In this document: positions 37,358-45,669 of the stretch, in pieces
How positions within the stretch are numbered: position 1 is the first letter of the stretch
How the letters are laid out: each line of letters starts with the position of its first letter
Assembly (NCBI GenBank): GCA_963732655.1
Contig: CAVTAI010000005.1
Coordinates: 248,001-312,000, forward strand
DNA: 64,000 nucleotides
Direction: 5' to 3'
DNA from: CAVTWS01 sp963732655
Lineage (GTDB): Bacteria; Actinomycetota; Acidimicrobiia; Acidimicrobiales; SHLQ01
Translations under genes and position numbers: made by a program
The notes under the pieces: generated by a model
What the model saw: the letters and a program-made list of their open reading frames with translations, nothing else
Databases searched by the model: none
Told to the model about the DNA's origin: nothing

Positions 37358-38931
37358 CCGTGAAGCTCTTGACCGAGTTGGTGTCGGCGCGTGGCGACGA
37401 GACGGCTCTGGTCGACGCCAGGGGATCGACATCGTTCGCGGAGCTCGCCGAACGATCGACGCGACTGCTCACCGGACTGCTGGCCGCTGGCCTGCGACCG
37501 GGCGACACGCTCGCTGTCGTCGCAGGCAACCAGAGCGAGTACTTCGAGATCATGATGGCCTGCGCCCACGGCGGGTTTGTCTACGTGCCGGTGAACTGGC
37601 ACTGGGTCGCCGACGAGATCGCGTACGTCCTCGCCGACGCCGACGCCCGGGCGGTGTTTGTCGATACCCGCTTCATCGACACGGCATCCGACGCCATTCG
37701 GCGGGCACGCTCCGTCGACCTCGCCCTCCACGTGTCGATCGGCCTCGGCGACCCGCCGTCGCCATTCACGGATTACGAAGCGATCATCGCGACTGGCTCG
37801 ACCCGCGCACCCGAGGACCAGTGGCTCGGCGGACCGATGTTCTACACGTCTGGTACCACTGGTCGACCCAAGGGAGTTGTCGGAGCACTCACGGGCGGCG
37901 CAGAGCTGCCGTCGGAGATCATGACCCTGGTGGCCGCGGGAGCGACGCAGTACGCGCGGCCCGGTGGTCGGTCGCTGTTGTGCGGGCCGATCTACCACTC
38001 CGCCCAATGGGCGTTCACCTTCCTACCGCTCATCAACGGTTCGAGCGTGGTGATGCAGCAGTCGTCGGATCCGGCCGAAACCCTCACCCTGATCGATCGG
38101 CATCGCGTCACGAATGTGCATCTCGTCCCCACGCAGATGAAACGCCTGCTCGCGCTGCCCGAGGCCACGCGCCGGCAATTCGTCGGCACGTCGCTGGAGG
38201 CGGCTTGGCACGGTGCGGCGCCGTGTCCACCGGACGTGAAGCGCCGGCTCATCGACTGGTGGGGCCCGATCGTTTCGGAGTACTACGGAGCCACCGAGGG
38301 TGGGTTCGTGTCGACGATCTCCGCCTCCGAATGGCTCCGCAAGGGTGGAAGCGTCGGCCGACCCCTCGACGCCGTCGATGTGGTGGTCGTGGGCGACGAC
38401 GGTCCTGTCGCCCCGGGGGAGTCGGGCGTGATCTATGTCCGGAGTCGCATGGGACTGGACTTCACCTACCACAACGACCACGACAAGACCGCGGACGTCC
38501 ACCTCGAGTCTGGCCTGTTCACCATGGGCGACGTGGGATTCGTCGACGACGAGGGATACCTGTGGCTCTCGGATCGACGGATTGACATGATCATCTCGGG
38601 TGGGGTCAACATCTACCCGGCCGAGATCGAAGGCGTACTCGCCGCTCACCCCGCCGTGGACGATGTCGCGGTGATCGGCGTTCCCGACAACGAATGGGGC
38701 GAACAGGTCAAGGCCATCGTGGCGCCCGTCCACGGATACGACGTCGGTGATCTCCCGGCGGCCGAGGCACTGGCGGCGGAATTGATCGAGTACTGCCGCC
38801 AACGCCTGGCCGGGTACAAGGCGCCCCGCTCCGTCGATTTCATCGAAGTGATACCCCGGACGGCCTCGGGCAAGATCGTGAAGGCGCCGTTACGCGACCC
38901 GTTCTGGGCCGGCCTCGAGCGCCGAATCTGA
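37351..38931 (+). CDS. Acyl-CoA ligase (AMP-binding family)
   Basis: A 526-residue adenylate-forming enzyme. The P-loop FYTSGTTGRPKGVVG, the YYGATEGG motif (A5), GDVGFVDDEGYLWLSDR (A7-A8) and the closing PRTASGK lysine (A10) are all intact. It resembles fatty-acid or cyclohexanecarboxylate-type CoA ligases. It starts inside the last codons of tetR. In this operon it would activate the carboxylate made by oxidative cleavage, or the imported acid itself, to a CoA thioester for beta-oxidation. The chain length cannot be read from the sequence. Confidence 0.88.
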   Translation: MVTVKLLTELVSARGDETALVDARGSTSFAELAERSTRLLTGLLAAGLRPGDTLAVVAGNQSEYFEIMMACAHGGFVYVPVNWHWVADEIAYVLADADARAVFVDTRFIDTASDAIRRARSVDLALHVSIGLGDPPSPFTDYEAIIATGSTRAPEDQWLGGPMFYTSGTTGRPKGVVGALTGGAELPSEIMTLVAAGATQYARPGGRSLLCGPIYHSAQWAFTFLPLINGSSVVMQQSSDPAETLTLIDRHRVTNVHLVPTQMKRLLALPEATRRQFVGTSLEAAWHGAAPCPPDVKRRLIDWWGPIVSEYYGATEGGFVSTISASEWLRKGGSVGRPLDAVDVVVVGDDGPVAPGESGVIYVRSRMGLDFTYHNDHDKTADVHLESGLFTMGDVGFVDDEGYLWLSDRRIDMIISGGVNIYPAEIEGVLAAHPAVDDVAVIGVPDNEWGEQVKAIVAPVHGYDVGDLPAAEALAAELIEYCRQRLAGYKAPRSVDFIEVIPRTASGKIVKAPLRDPFWAGLERRI

Positions 38932-39695
38932 TGGCCGTGGGCGCGCCGCTCGACGCCAGGGGCGTGACGGTGAGCTTCGGTGGGGTGTCGGCCAACAACG
39001 ATGTCACTGTGGCCGTGCCGCCCGGCGGGTTCGTCGGGTTGATCGGCCCGAACGGCGCCGGCAAGACCACGTTCATCGATGCTCTCACCGGATTCGTGCC
39101 TCTCGATGGCGGCGACATTCTCTTCGACGGTGTCTCGTTGAACGGGTTGTCGCCTGCGCAACGGGCCCGCCGCGGGCTGCTGCGCACGTTTCAGTCCCTC
39201 GAGTTGTTCGATGACCTGACGGTGGAACAGAACTGCTTCGCGGCCGCCGAGCGGCCCCGACGTCGCGATCTGATCCTCGACATGGTGAGACCGCTCCGGC
39301 CATCGCCAGCGACCGATCAGGTGGAGTGGGCGATGAGTGTGGTCGGTGTCGAGGGTCTGCGCCACGAGCGACCCGTCGACCTGTCACACGGCACGCGCAA
39401 GCTGGTCGGGTTGGCGCGGGTGTTGGCAGCCCGACCCCGGCTGGTCCTGCTCGACGAACCGGCCGCTGGTCTCGACACCGTCGAGAGTCGAGAGCTCGGA
39501 AGCCGGCTGCGGCTGCTGATCGATGAGGGCATCTCCGTGCTGATGGTCGACCACGACATGGGCCTCGTGCTTTCGGTGTGCGACTCGATCTACGTGCTCG
39601 ACTTCGGTCAGGTGATTGCGCACGGTCCGCCCGCCGAGATCCGGCGCGACCCCGCCGTGGTGGCCGCCTACCTCGGTCGAGAGGGACGATCGTGA
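38931..39695 (+). CDS. livG: Liv-type ABC ATP-binding protein (LivG)
   Basis: A 254-residue ATPase. Walker A is GPNGAGKTT (about residue 40), the Q-loop and LivG-type FQSLELFDDLTVEQN follow, the signature is weakened to LSHGTRKLVGLARVL, and Walker B is LVLLDEPAAGLD with the switch VDHDMGLV. LivG subunits pair with LivF to power LivH/LivM. The ATG overlaps the ligase stop by one base (TGATG). Its membrane and binding partners lie on the other strand at 31854-35213. Confidence 0.88.
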   Translation: MAVGAPLDARGVTVSFGGVSANNDVTVAVPPGGFVGLIGPNGAGKTTFIDALTGFVPLDGGDILFDGVSLNGLSPAQRARRGLLRTFQSLELFDDLTVEQNCFAAAERPRRRDLILDMVRPLRPSPATDQVEWAMSVVGVEGLRHERPVDLSHGTRKLVGLARVLAARPRLVLLDEPAAGLDTVESRELGSRLRLLIDEGISVLMVDHDMGLVLSVCDSIYVLDFGQVIAHGPPAEIRRDPAVVAAYLGREGRS

Positions 39696-40423
39696 GCGCG
39701 ACCATCGTGATTGATGTCCGGGGGCTCTCCGCCGGGTACGGTGGTGTCGCAGCCATCCGCGACATCGACCTTCAGGTCGGGACCGGTGAGGTGGTGGCGT
39801 TGCTCGGTCCGAACGGTGCCGGCAAGACAACGACGCTGTTGGCACTCTCGGGCTTGATCGGAGCGCTGGCTGGAACGGTTTCGATGCTGGGCCGACCCGT
39901 CGATACTCGGTCGCCGCATCGGCAGGCTCGCCACGGGTTGGCTCACGTTGCCGAGGACCGATCGCTGTTCTTCGAACTGACGGTCCGTGAGAACCTGCGC
40001 CTCGGACTGTCGGGGTCGCGTGGGCGGCGCTCTGCGGCTACCGATCGGGTGGTGGAGCTGCTTCCCGCGCTCAGTCGCCTCATGGATCGCCGTGCCGGCC
40101 TCCTGTCAGGGGGTGAGCAGCAGATGTTGGCATTGGGCCGGGCGATCGCCTCAGAGCCTCGATGCCTGCTCGTCGACGAGATGAGTTTGGGCCTGGCTCC
40201 GATCGTCGTCGAGCAGCTGCTACCAGTGGTGCGTGACATCGCCGACTCGACCGGCTGCGGTGTGCTCATCGTCGAACAGCACGTCCACCTCGCCCTCGAG
40301 ATCGCCGACCGGGCCTACGTGATGAACCATGGCAACGTGGTGGCCCAAGGCCCGGCCGCCCAGATCTCGGCGGATCGAGCATCGCTCGAAGCGAGCTACC
40401 TCGGTTATCACGGGGAGGCCTGA
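39692..40423 (+). CDS. livF: Liv-type ABC ATP-binding protein (LivF)
   Basis: A 243-residue ATPase with Walker A GPNGAGKTTTL, the LivF-type HVAEDRSLFFELTVRENL, signature LLSGGEQQMLALGRA and Walker B CLLVDEMSLGLAP (Glu then Met where LivF usually has PSLGLAP) followed by VEQHVHLAL. GTG 39692 overlaps livG by four bases. It closes the plus-strand operon. A small hairpin (cgttcg/cgaacg, 40439-40459) follows 15 bases after the stop. Confidence 0.88.
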   Translation: MSATIVIDVRGLSAGYGGVAAIRDIDLQVGTGEVVALLGPNGAGKTTTLLALSGLIGALAGTVSMLGRPVDTRSPHRQARHGLAHVAEDRSLFFELTVRENLRLGLSGSRGRRSAATDRVVELLPALSRLMDRRAGLLSGGEQQMLALGRAIASEPRCLLVDEMSLGLAPIVVEQLLPVVRDIADSTGCGVLIVEQHVHLALEIADRAYVMNHGNVVAQGPAAQISADRASLEASYLGYHGEA

Positions 40424-40597
40424 GGCCATACGACCTCGTCGTTCGTTTCATTCCCGAACGAGTGGTGAAAAGTGTCTCCGGCGCCGCGCGCGACCACCGG
40501 GGGTCGCCGAGCGTCCACACTGGTGACTGGCGCCAGCCGGTCTGATGCCGGCACCCGCTCTGGGGCGTGGTGACCGGACCGCAATCGGGAGGTCGCG

Positions 40598-41402
40598 GTG
40601 AAAGAACGAAACGCCAGCATGCTGCTCGCCGTCGGGGTGTGCGCCGTCGTGGTGCTCTTCGCCCTCGGTGCCGTCAACGTGAAGTGGCCGTGGCAGTGGG
40701 GTGCCCTCGATGTCACCGATACCGACACCGACATCGCCTATGCCGCCCCCGCGTGTGGTCGAGGTCGAGCCCATCGCGCTCGACTGCCGAGCCCGTATCC
40801 ACGCCGAGGTTCCGGTCCAGGGTCGCAAGGAGCACAGCCTCCTCGGGCAGGTCTACCGGACCGACACCATCGAGCTCCGAGCCATCGGCGATGTCGACAC
40901 CTGCGTGGAGTCGTCCGAGGTGCAGATCGACGAACGAGACGACGGCACCTTCGTGGTCAGCATCCCGGGGTCGGCGATCGAGTTCGTGCGTCCCCGAGTC
41001 GATGCCGTGGCCACGATGGACAGCGTCGACTACGACCAGGGCCTCGTCGGTGAGCTCACCGATTCGTTCCCCTGGGTGAGCGACAACAACAATCTCGCCC
41101 CGCAGGCCTACGCCTTCGCTCAGACGGTCATCGGCGGCAGCGAATGCATGGAACAGGCCTTCGAGGTCACCCAACAGGTGCTCGTCGAGGCCTATCAGGC
41201 CCAACTCGTCGCCCAGGGTGCCGATCCCGACGACATCGAGGTCCAGATCCTGGGCGAACCCGACTTCGGCCAGAACGAGATCCCGCCCGAGCTCGACGAC
41301 GATGACTTCGAGTTCGAGGTCGGCGACGATGAGGTGGCGTGTGAGGTCGCCCCCGATGCCCTCGGTTCGCCCAGCGGGGGCGAGGAGCCCGAGAGCCGCT
41401 GA
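40598..41402 (+). CDS. DUF4230-like membrane-anchored protein, frameshifted
   Basis: About 267 residues. The N-terminus has one hydrophobic anchor (MLLAVGVCAVVVLFALGAV). A DUF4230-like domain follows (VEVEPIALDCRARI, VYRTDTIELRAIGDVDTCVESS), and the C-terminus is strongly acidic (ELDDDDFEFE). The frame breaks in a run of c at 40746-40750: the first frame ends DTDTDIAYAAP and the domain continues in the next, explained by one extra c. GTG 40598 follows GGGAGG. The DUF4230 assignment is tentative and no biochemical role is known. Confidence 0.65.
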
Positions 41403-41453
41403 CGCTCGTCCGTTCGGCCGCCCGCCACGGCGGCACGACGGTAGGGTGCCGCG

Positions 41454-42482
41454 GTGAATCTGCTCACCGGCGCGACCGCTCTCCCCGCTGTATTGGCCTC
41501 GGAGTCGTCGAACATCCCGGACGTGCCCGTAGCCAGCACCGCGTTGTGGATCGGATTCGTTGTCGGCCTGGTGGTGGTCCTGCTGATCGACCTGTTGGTC
41601 GTCAACCGCGACGGCCACGTGCCGTCCTTGCGGCAGGCGATCGCGGCCAGCGCGGTCTGGATCGCCATGGGCGTGTCGTTCTCCCTCGTCGTGTGGCAGC
41701 AACTCGGTGGCACGGCAGCCACGCAATATCTGACCGCCTACGTCGTCGAGAAGAGCCTCTCGGTCGACAACGTGTTCGTGTGGAGCATCATCCTCACCTT
41801 CTTCGCCGTGCCCCCGGAACGCCAGCACCGGGTGCTGTTCTGGGGCATCTTCGGGGCGTTGGTGATGCGGATCGTGTTCATTCTCGCCGGCATCGCGCTG
41901 CTCGAACGCTTCAGCTTCCTCGAGATCTTGTTCGGCGCCTTTCTCGTGTTCACCGCGGTGCGGATCGCCCGCCAGGACGACGACCACGAGTTTCAGCCCG
42001 AGAAGAACCTGGCCCTCCGGTTCACTCGCCGCATCATCCCGGTGACCAACGAACCTCGGGGCGCCAAGTTCTTCGTCCGGGAGAATCGACGGCTCCTCGC
42101 TACACCGCTGTTCGTCGTCTTGGTCCTCGTCGAAGCCAGCGACCTCGTCTTTGCGGTCGACTCGATCCCGGCGGTGTTGGCGGTGACCCGCAGCAACTTC
42201 GTGGCCTTCTCGTCGAACGCCGCGGCGATCCTGGGGTTGCGGGCGTTGTACTTCGTTCTGGCCGGGGCGGCCACTCGGGTGCGGTACCTCGACGAAGGGC
42301 TGGCCGTGATCCTGGCGTTCGTCGGCGCCAAGATGATCCTGTCGCGCTGGTGGCACATCCCGACGGCGGTGTCTTTGGCGGTGATCCTCGGCGTGCTGGT
42401 GGTCACGGTGCTCGTCTCACGAGCGGCCGACCGGCGCCATCCCGTCGCCGCGGACGACAATGTCGACCACATCATTCACTGA
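41454..42482 (+). CDS. TerC-family integral membrane protein
   Basis: A 342-residue protein with about eight or nine membrane segments. The signature motifs VVEKSLSVDNVFVW and VEASDLVFAVDSIPAVLAV, with membrane-buried acidic residues, identify the TerC/Alx family. These proteins act in metal homeostasis (manganese export) or in metalation of secreted enzymes, and tellurite resistance was the first phenotype. The GTG at 41454 is the start. There is no space for a yybP-ykoY riboswitch in the 51 bases upstream. Confidence 0.9.
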   Translation: MNLLTGATALPAVLASESSNIPDVPVASTALWIGFVVGLVVVLLIDLLVVNRDGHVPSLRQAIAASAVWIAMGVSFSLVVWQQLGGTAATQYLTAYVVEKSLSVDNVFVWSIILTFFAVPPERQHRVLFWGIFGALVMRIVFILAGIALLERFSFLEILFGAFLVFTAVRIARQDDDHEFQPEKNLALRFTRRIIPVTNEPRGAKFFVRENRRLLATPLFVVLVLVEASDLVFAVDSIPAVLAVTRSNFVAFSSNAAAILGLRALYFVLAGAATRVRYLDEGLAVILAFVGAKMILSRWWHIPTAVSLAVILGVLVVTVLVSRAADRRHPVAADDNVDHIIH

Positions 42483-42514
42483 CGCACCCGTCGCGGATAG
42501 CTATCGAGGACGCC

Positions 42515-43540
42515 ATGTTCGCCATCGACACCCAACTCACCGCGCCGCTGGCCGGTGCCGCCGCCGCCGCTCGCCACATGGCCGAGCTCGGGCTCGACGG
42601 GCTGTTCACGTTCGAGGGCCCTCACGACGTCTTCCTGCCCATCGCCTTGGCCGCCGGGCAGGCGCCCGTCGACCTCTATACGAACGTGGCCATCGCCTTC
42701 CCGCGGAGCCCGATGCACGTCGCCTACACGGCCTACGACCTGCACCAGTTGTCAAGCGGGCGTTTCCTGCTCGGCCTCGGTTCCCAGATCAAGCCCGCCA
42801 TCGAGAAGCGTTATGGGTCGACATGGGCGCCGCCCGTCGACCGCATGCGGGAGTTCGTGCTCGCCCTCAAGGCCATCTTCGCGACCTGGCAGGACGGCGT
42901 GCCGCTTCAGTTCCGGGGCACCTACACGACCCACACGATCATGGCGCCGAACTTCAACCCGGGCCCGAACCCCCATGGGATCCCGCCGATCCTGGTGGCG
43001 GGATTGGGTCCGAAGATGACGGCGATGGCGGCCGAGGTGGCGGACGGTTTCATGATGATGCCGTTCTCCACCACCGGTTTCGTGAAGGACAAGATGGTGC
43101 CCGTCGTGACCGGCGGGTTGGCTGATGCGGGCCGCGAGAGGTCGGCGTTCACGCTCGTCGGTGAGGTGATCGTGTGCTGCGGCCGAACCGAGGAGGAGCT
43201 GGCCGTGGCCGACAGCGGGACCCGCAACCTGCTCTCGTTCTACGGATCGACTCCGGCCTACAAACGCGTCCTCGACCACGAGGGCTGGGGCGATCTCCAA
43301 CCCGAGCTCAATGCGATGTCCAAGGCGGGGCGCTGGAAGGAGATGGCGGGGCTGATCGACGACACGATGCTCGCCACCATCTCGGTGCGGGGCACGCCCG
43401 CCGAGTGCGCCGCGGCCATCGTCGACCGCTACGACGGCATCGCCGACCGGGTCGCCTTCTACCTGCCGTACGCCCACGACGACAGCCTGGTCGCTGACCT
43501 CGTCGCAGCCATCCGGACGGCCGGTGGCCGGGCGACGTGA
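42515..43540 (+). CDS. LLM class (F420-type) oxidoreductase
   Basis: A 341-residue luciferase-like monooxygenase of the TIGR03617-like group. Signs are ELGLDGLFTFEGPHDVFLP, NVAIAFPRSPMHVAYTAYDLHQLSSGRFLLGLGSQIKPAIEKRYG and PPILVAGLGPKMTAMAAEVADG. It is complete and unbroken, unlike the LLM gene at 18646. ATG 42515 follows CGAGGA. Such enzymes use F420H2 or FMNH2 for hydride transfer; the substrate is unknown. It follows the TerC gene by 32 bases. Confidence 0.85.
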   Translation: MFAIDTQLTAPLAGAAAAARHMAELGLDGLFTFEGPHDVFLPIALAAGQAPVDLYTNVAIAFPRSPMHVAYTAYDLHQLSSGRFLLGLGSQIKPAIEKRYGSTWAPPVDRMREFVLALKAIFATWQDGVPLQFRGTYTTHTIMAPNFNPGPNPHGIPPILVAGLGPKMTAMAAEVADGFMMMPFSTTGFVKDKMVPVVTGGLADAGRERSAFTLVGEVIVCCGRTEEELAVADSGTRNLLSFYGSTPAYKRVLDHEGWGDLQPELNAMSKAGRWKEMAGLIDDTMLATISVRGTPAECAAAIVDRYDGIADRVAFYLPYAHDDSLVADLVAAIRTAGGRAT

Positions 43541-43585
43541 CCCGCGAAGGCGCTGGTTGGAAACCGCCTCGGTACTGTCGAGCCG

Positions 43586-44437
43586 ATGGCTGAACTCGCC
43601 CTGCTGAAGTCATTCGTGCACCCGGAGCGCGCCTTGACCCTCCAGGCTCACGGGGCAACGGTGGGGTTTCGAGATTGTTTCACCCTCGACCGCGTTGAGA
43701 TCGATGCCGATCACCTGTCACTCGAGTTCGGCGTCCATTGGGCCGACCGCGTCGAGATCAGTTTCAGCCGTCCACGGATCGCCGCGGTAGGACTGGGGCC
43801 CACTCAGCTGGTGGAGATGCGAATGAGCGGTGAAGGCGTGCTCATCAGTAGCCCACTCTCAACCGTCACCGGTGACGTGACGTGGTCGGCTGATTCGCCG
43901 CTGATCGCAGGGCTGCTCGCTCGCGGGTATTGGATCCCTGCCTTGGAATGGCACCCGTGGGGTCTTCAGCGCCAGAGCAGGCGGCAGATCCATCTGTGCG
44001 ATCGAAACGTGACGTTCGAGTCGTGGGTCATGCCCGCACGGGGCTCGGGTGCCCCGGCGTTGTTGAGCGCGAAGGGAACACAGGACCCAGTTCAGGTGCT
44101 GCGTGCTGGCCTGAGCGAGGGCGTGACGAGCCGCTTCGACAGCCCGGCAATGTTGCTCGATGATCTCGCGACGTGGCTCGTACAACGGGGAGGACGCCAG
44201 GACGTTCTGGCTCTCTTCGAAAGCGAGCCCAGCTCCTTGGAGCGCCACCCACTCTTGCGTCTGAACCACGCTCGCATGATGGCGTGCGACGATCCCGCAT
44301 TTGCGCGGGCGACGGCCGAACATCTGCTTAGTATGGCCCCAGACCGTGGCCCGAAGATCGAACGCAGCCGACTACGACACGGCTGCACGCGCCTCCTGGA
44401 ATCGCTCGACAAACGCCCTTGCTGGATCGAGGGTTGA
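43586..44437 (+). CDS. Protein of unknown function
   Basis: A 283-residue soluble protein I do not recognise. The first half is strand-like (FTLDRVEIDADHLSLEFGVHWADRVEISFS, then an acidic VTGDVTWSADS). The second half is helical and Leu-rich (LEWHPWGLQRQSRR, LLDDLATWLVQRGG, HLLSMAPDRGPKIERSR), possibly with a short repeat-type helical hairpin. It stands alone between the LLM gene and the convergent selenoprotein candidate, four bases away. Its base composition looks slightly less GC-rich than its neighbours, which hints at later acquisition, but this is by eye. Confidence 0.6.
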   Translation: MAELALLKSFVHPERALTLQAHGATVGFRDCFTLDRVEIDADHLSLEFGVHWADRVEISFSRPRIAAVGLGPTQLVEMRMSGEGVLISSPLSTVTGDVTWSADSPLIAGLLARGYWIPALEWHPWGLQRQSRRQIHLCDRNVTFESWVMPARGSGAPALLSAKGTQDPVQVLRAGLSEGVTSRFDSPAMLLDDLATWLVQRGGRQDVLALFESEPSSLERHPLLRLNHARMMACDDPAFARATAEHLLSMAPDRGPKIERSRLRHGCTRLLESLDKRPCWIEG

Positions 44438-44441
44438 CCCG

Positions 44442-45590
44442 TCAGCGGGTGCCGCGAGCGAGGTAGAACCAGTGATGGAACGGCGCCTCGGCGTCCTTCA
44501 TGGCGGAGCGGGCGGCGAGCAGGAGCCGCCCGGATTCGGTCGACTCGTAGAACCACGCCTCGGCCCGCCCCGGTGCAACGGCATCCGGGTCGAGGGCCAA
44601 GGCAGCTTCTGCGTAGTAGGTGCGAAGGTCGTGTGCGCATTGGACAGGGGCCCCCGGAAGACCGGCCTCCTTCCACGGCGTTCCCGTGGCGATGCGGTCG
44701 AACGCCAGCACCAGGCCTTCCATGGCCTCCGGTGCGACAACTCGCCCGACCGAGGTGAGCCCGTGGCGCGCGGAGCGGGTGCGTTCGAACGCGGGCCGTA
44801 TCCCGCGGAGCTCGTCGATGGCGGGATGGAGGCTGGGGTCGAGCCGCGGGGGGAGCGGACAGGCCAGCGCCTCGGTCTCCAATTCGATCACCTCGGGATG
44901 ATCGACGAGCACCGGCCCGTTGGGTGCGTCGAGGAGTGCGAAGGCCTGACGTAGAACATCGTGCTGGTACACCGGCTCCCGGGGATGGCCGAGGGGTCGG
45001 CCCAGCGGGAACTCGCAGTACAGAGCCCGGGGTGGATGCATCCGTTCGGCGAAGTTGCGGACGGAAGCCAGGGCCACCGTGGCGAGGCCGGCGGTCTCGA
45101 AGATGTGGGCGAGCGCACACACGGTGCGCGTGCACAGCGGTCAGACGGGGGTGAGGAGCACGACGTCGACGCCGTCGGTCCGCAGCTCTCTCGCAGCGGC
45201 GGGGCCGGAGTCGAGAAGGATCCGAGACATGGTGTCGTCCTGGTTTCCGGCGAAAGCGAAGTGGCGCGGCGCGACCGCACCGATCGTGCCGTCGGCGGCC
45301 AGCTCTTCGAGTCGGTCGATCGGGAACACCACATTGAGGTCGGCGGCGAATCCCGTGTGATCGAAGTTGGGGCTCCAGTGTCCGAGTTGCAGGTCACGAT
45401 CGGCCCGCCCGATCACCCGGAATCCGGTGTCGGTGGCGCCGAAGCCCTCGTCGCCGGCCCGGTGCAGGGCGGCGGTGGTCACGATGGCGACAGTGGCCTG
45501 GCCGAGCGGTGGCGGCGTCGTCCACGGCGTGCCGTCGATCGTCGGCACCGGGGTCGTGTCCATCATCGAACGGATCGCCGCGTCAGTCAT
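44442..45590 (-). CDS. Candidate selenoprotein of the glycine/D-proline reductase B (GrdB/PrdB) family, in-frame UGA = Sec
   Basis: Read through one in-frame TGA at 45141-45143, the gene encodes 382 residues with U150 in TPV-U-P-L-C-TRTVC. The upstream part (residues 30-149: FVVIGRADRDLQ-like FRVIGRADRDLQLGHWSPNFDHTGFA, NVVFPIDRLEELAADGTIG, GVDVVLLTPV) and the downstream part (ALAHIFETAGLATVALAS, RALYCEFPLGRPLGHP) are two halves of one GrdB/PrdB domain. In that family the Sec/Cys sits in a UxxC motif after such a strand and attacks the C-N bond of the substrate. A hairpin fitting a bacterial SECIS lies just after the UGA. ATG 45590 is favoured; ATG 45596 lies inside a stem. It follows an acyl-CoA ligase and an SDR. 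A nonsense mutation is the alternative. Confidence 0.75.
45113..45129 (-). promoter_or_regulatory. Candidate bacterial SECIS hairpin
   Basis: On the transcript, GCGCAC and GUGCGC form a perfect 6-bp stem closing the 5-base loop CGUGU. The loop begins 18 bases after the UGA, within the 16-37 window of the bacterial SECIS model, and its second base is G as that model demands. It lies in coding sequence (residues TRTVCA), as bacterial SECIS elements must. Confidence 0.55.
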
Positions 45591-45594
45591 GCCC

Positions 45595-45641
45595 ATATTT
45601 GGCCACAGATCTCCCGTCGGGGAGGAGATCTCGCCAAATAT
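45595..45641. repeat. 47-bp imperfect palindrome before the selenoprotein candidate
   Basis: Outer arms atatttggc/gccaaatat (9 of 9 paired) and inner arms agatctcc/ggagatct (8 of 8), separated by short bulges, around a 9-base loop. It fills much of the gap between the acyl-CoA ligase stop (45670) and the selenoprotein start (45590). It may be an attenuator, a terminator or a protein-binding site. Its A/T-rich arms stand out from the surrounding GC-rich DNA. Confidence 0.75.
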
Positions 45642-45669
45642 CGCCGGGGGAGGGGCGGCAGCAGGGTGG

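Noticed and set aside
41403..41453. A manganese (yybP-ykoY) riboswitch before the TerC gene.
   Set aside because: The gap is only 51 bases and shows no matching stems.
45120..45143. Treating the GrdB-like region as two separate genes, with a new start at GTG 45122.
   Set aside because: The second half would begin in the middle of the catalytic motif, has no ribosome site, and is in phase with the first half across a single UGA.
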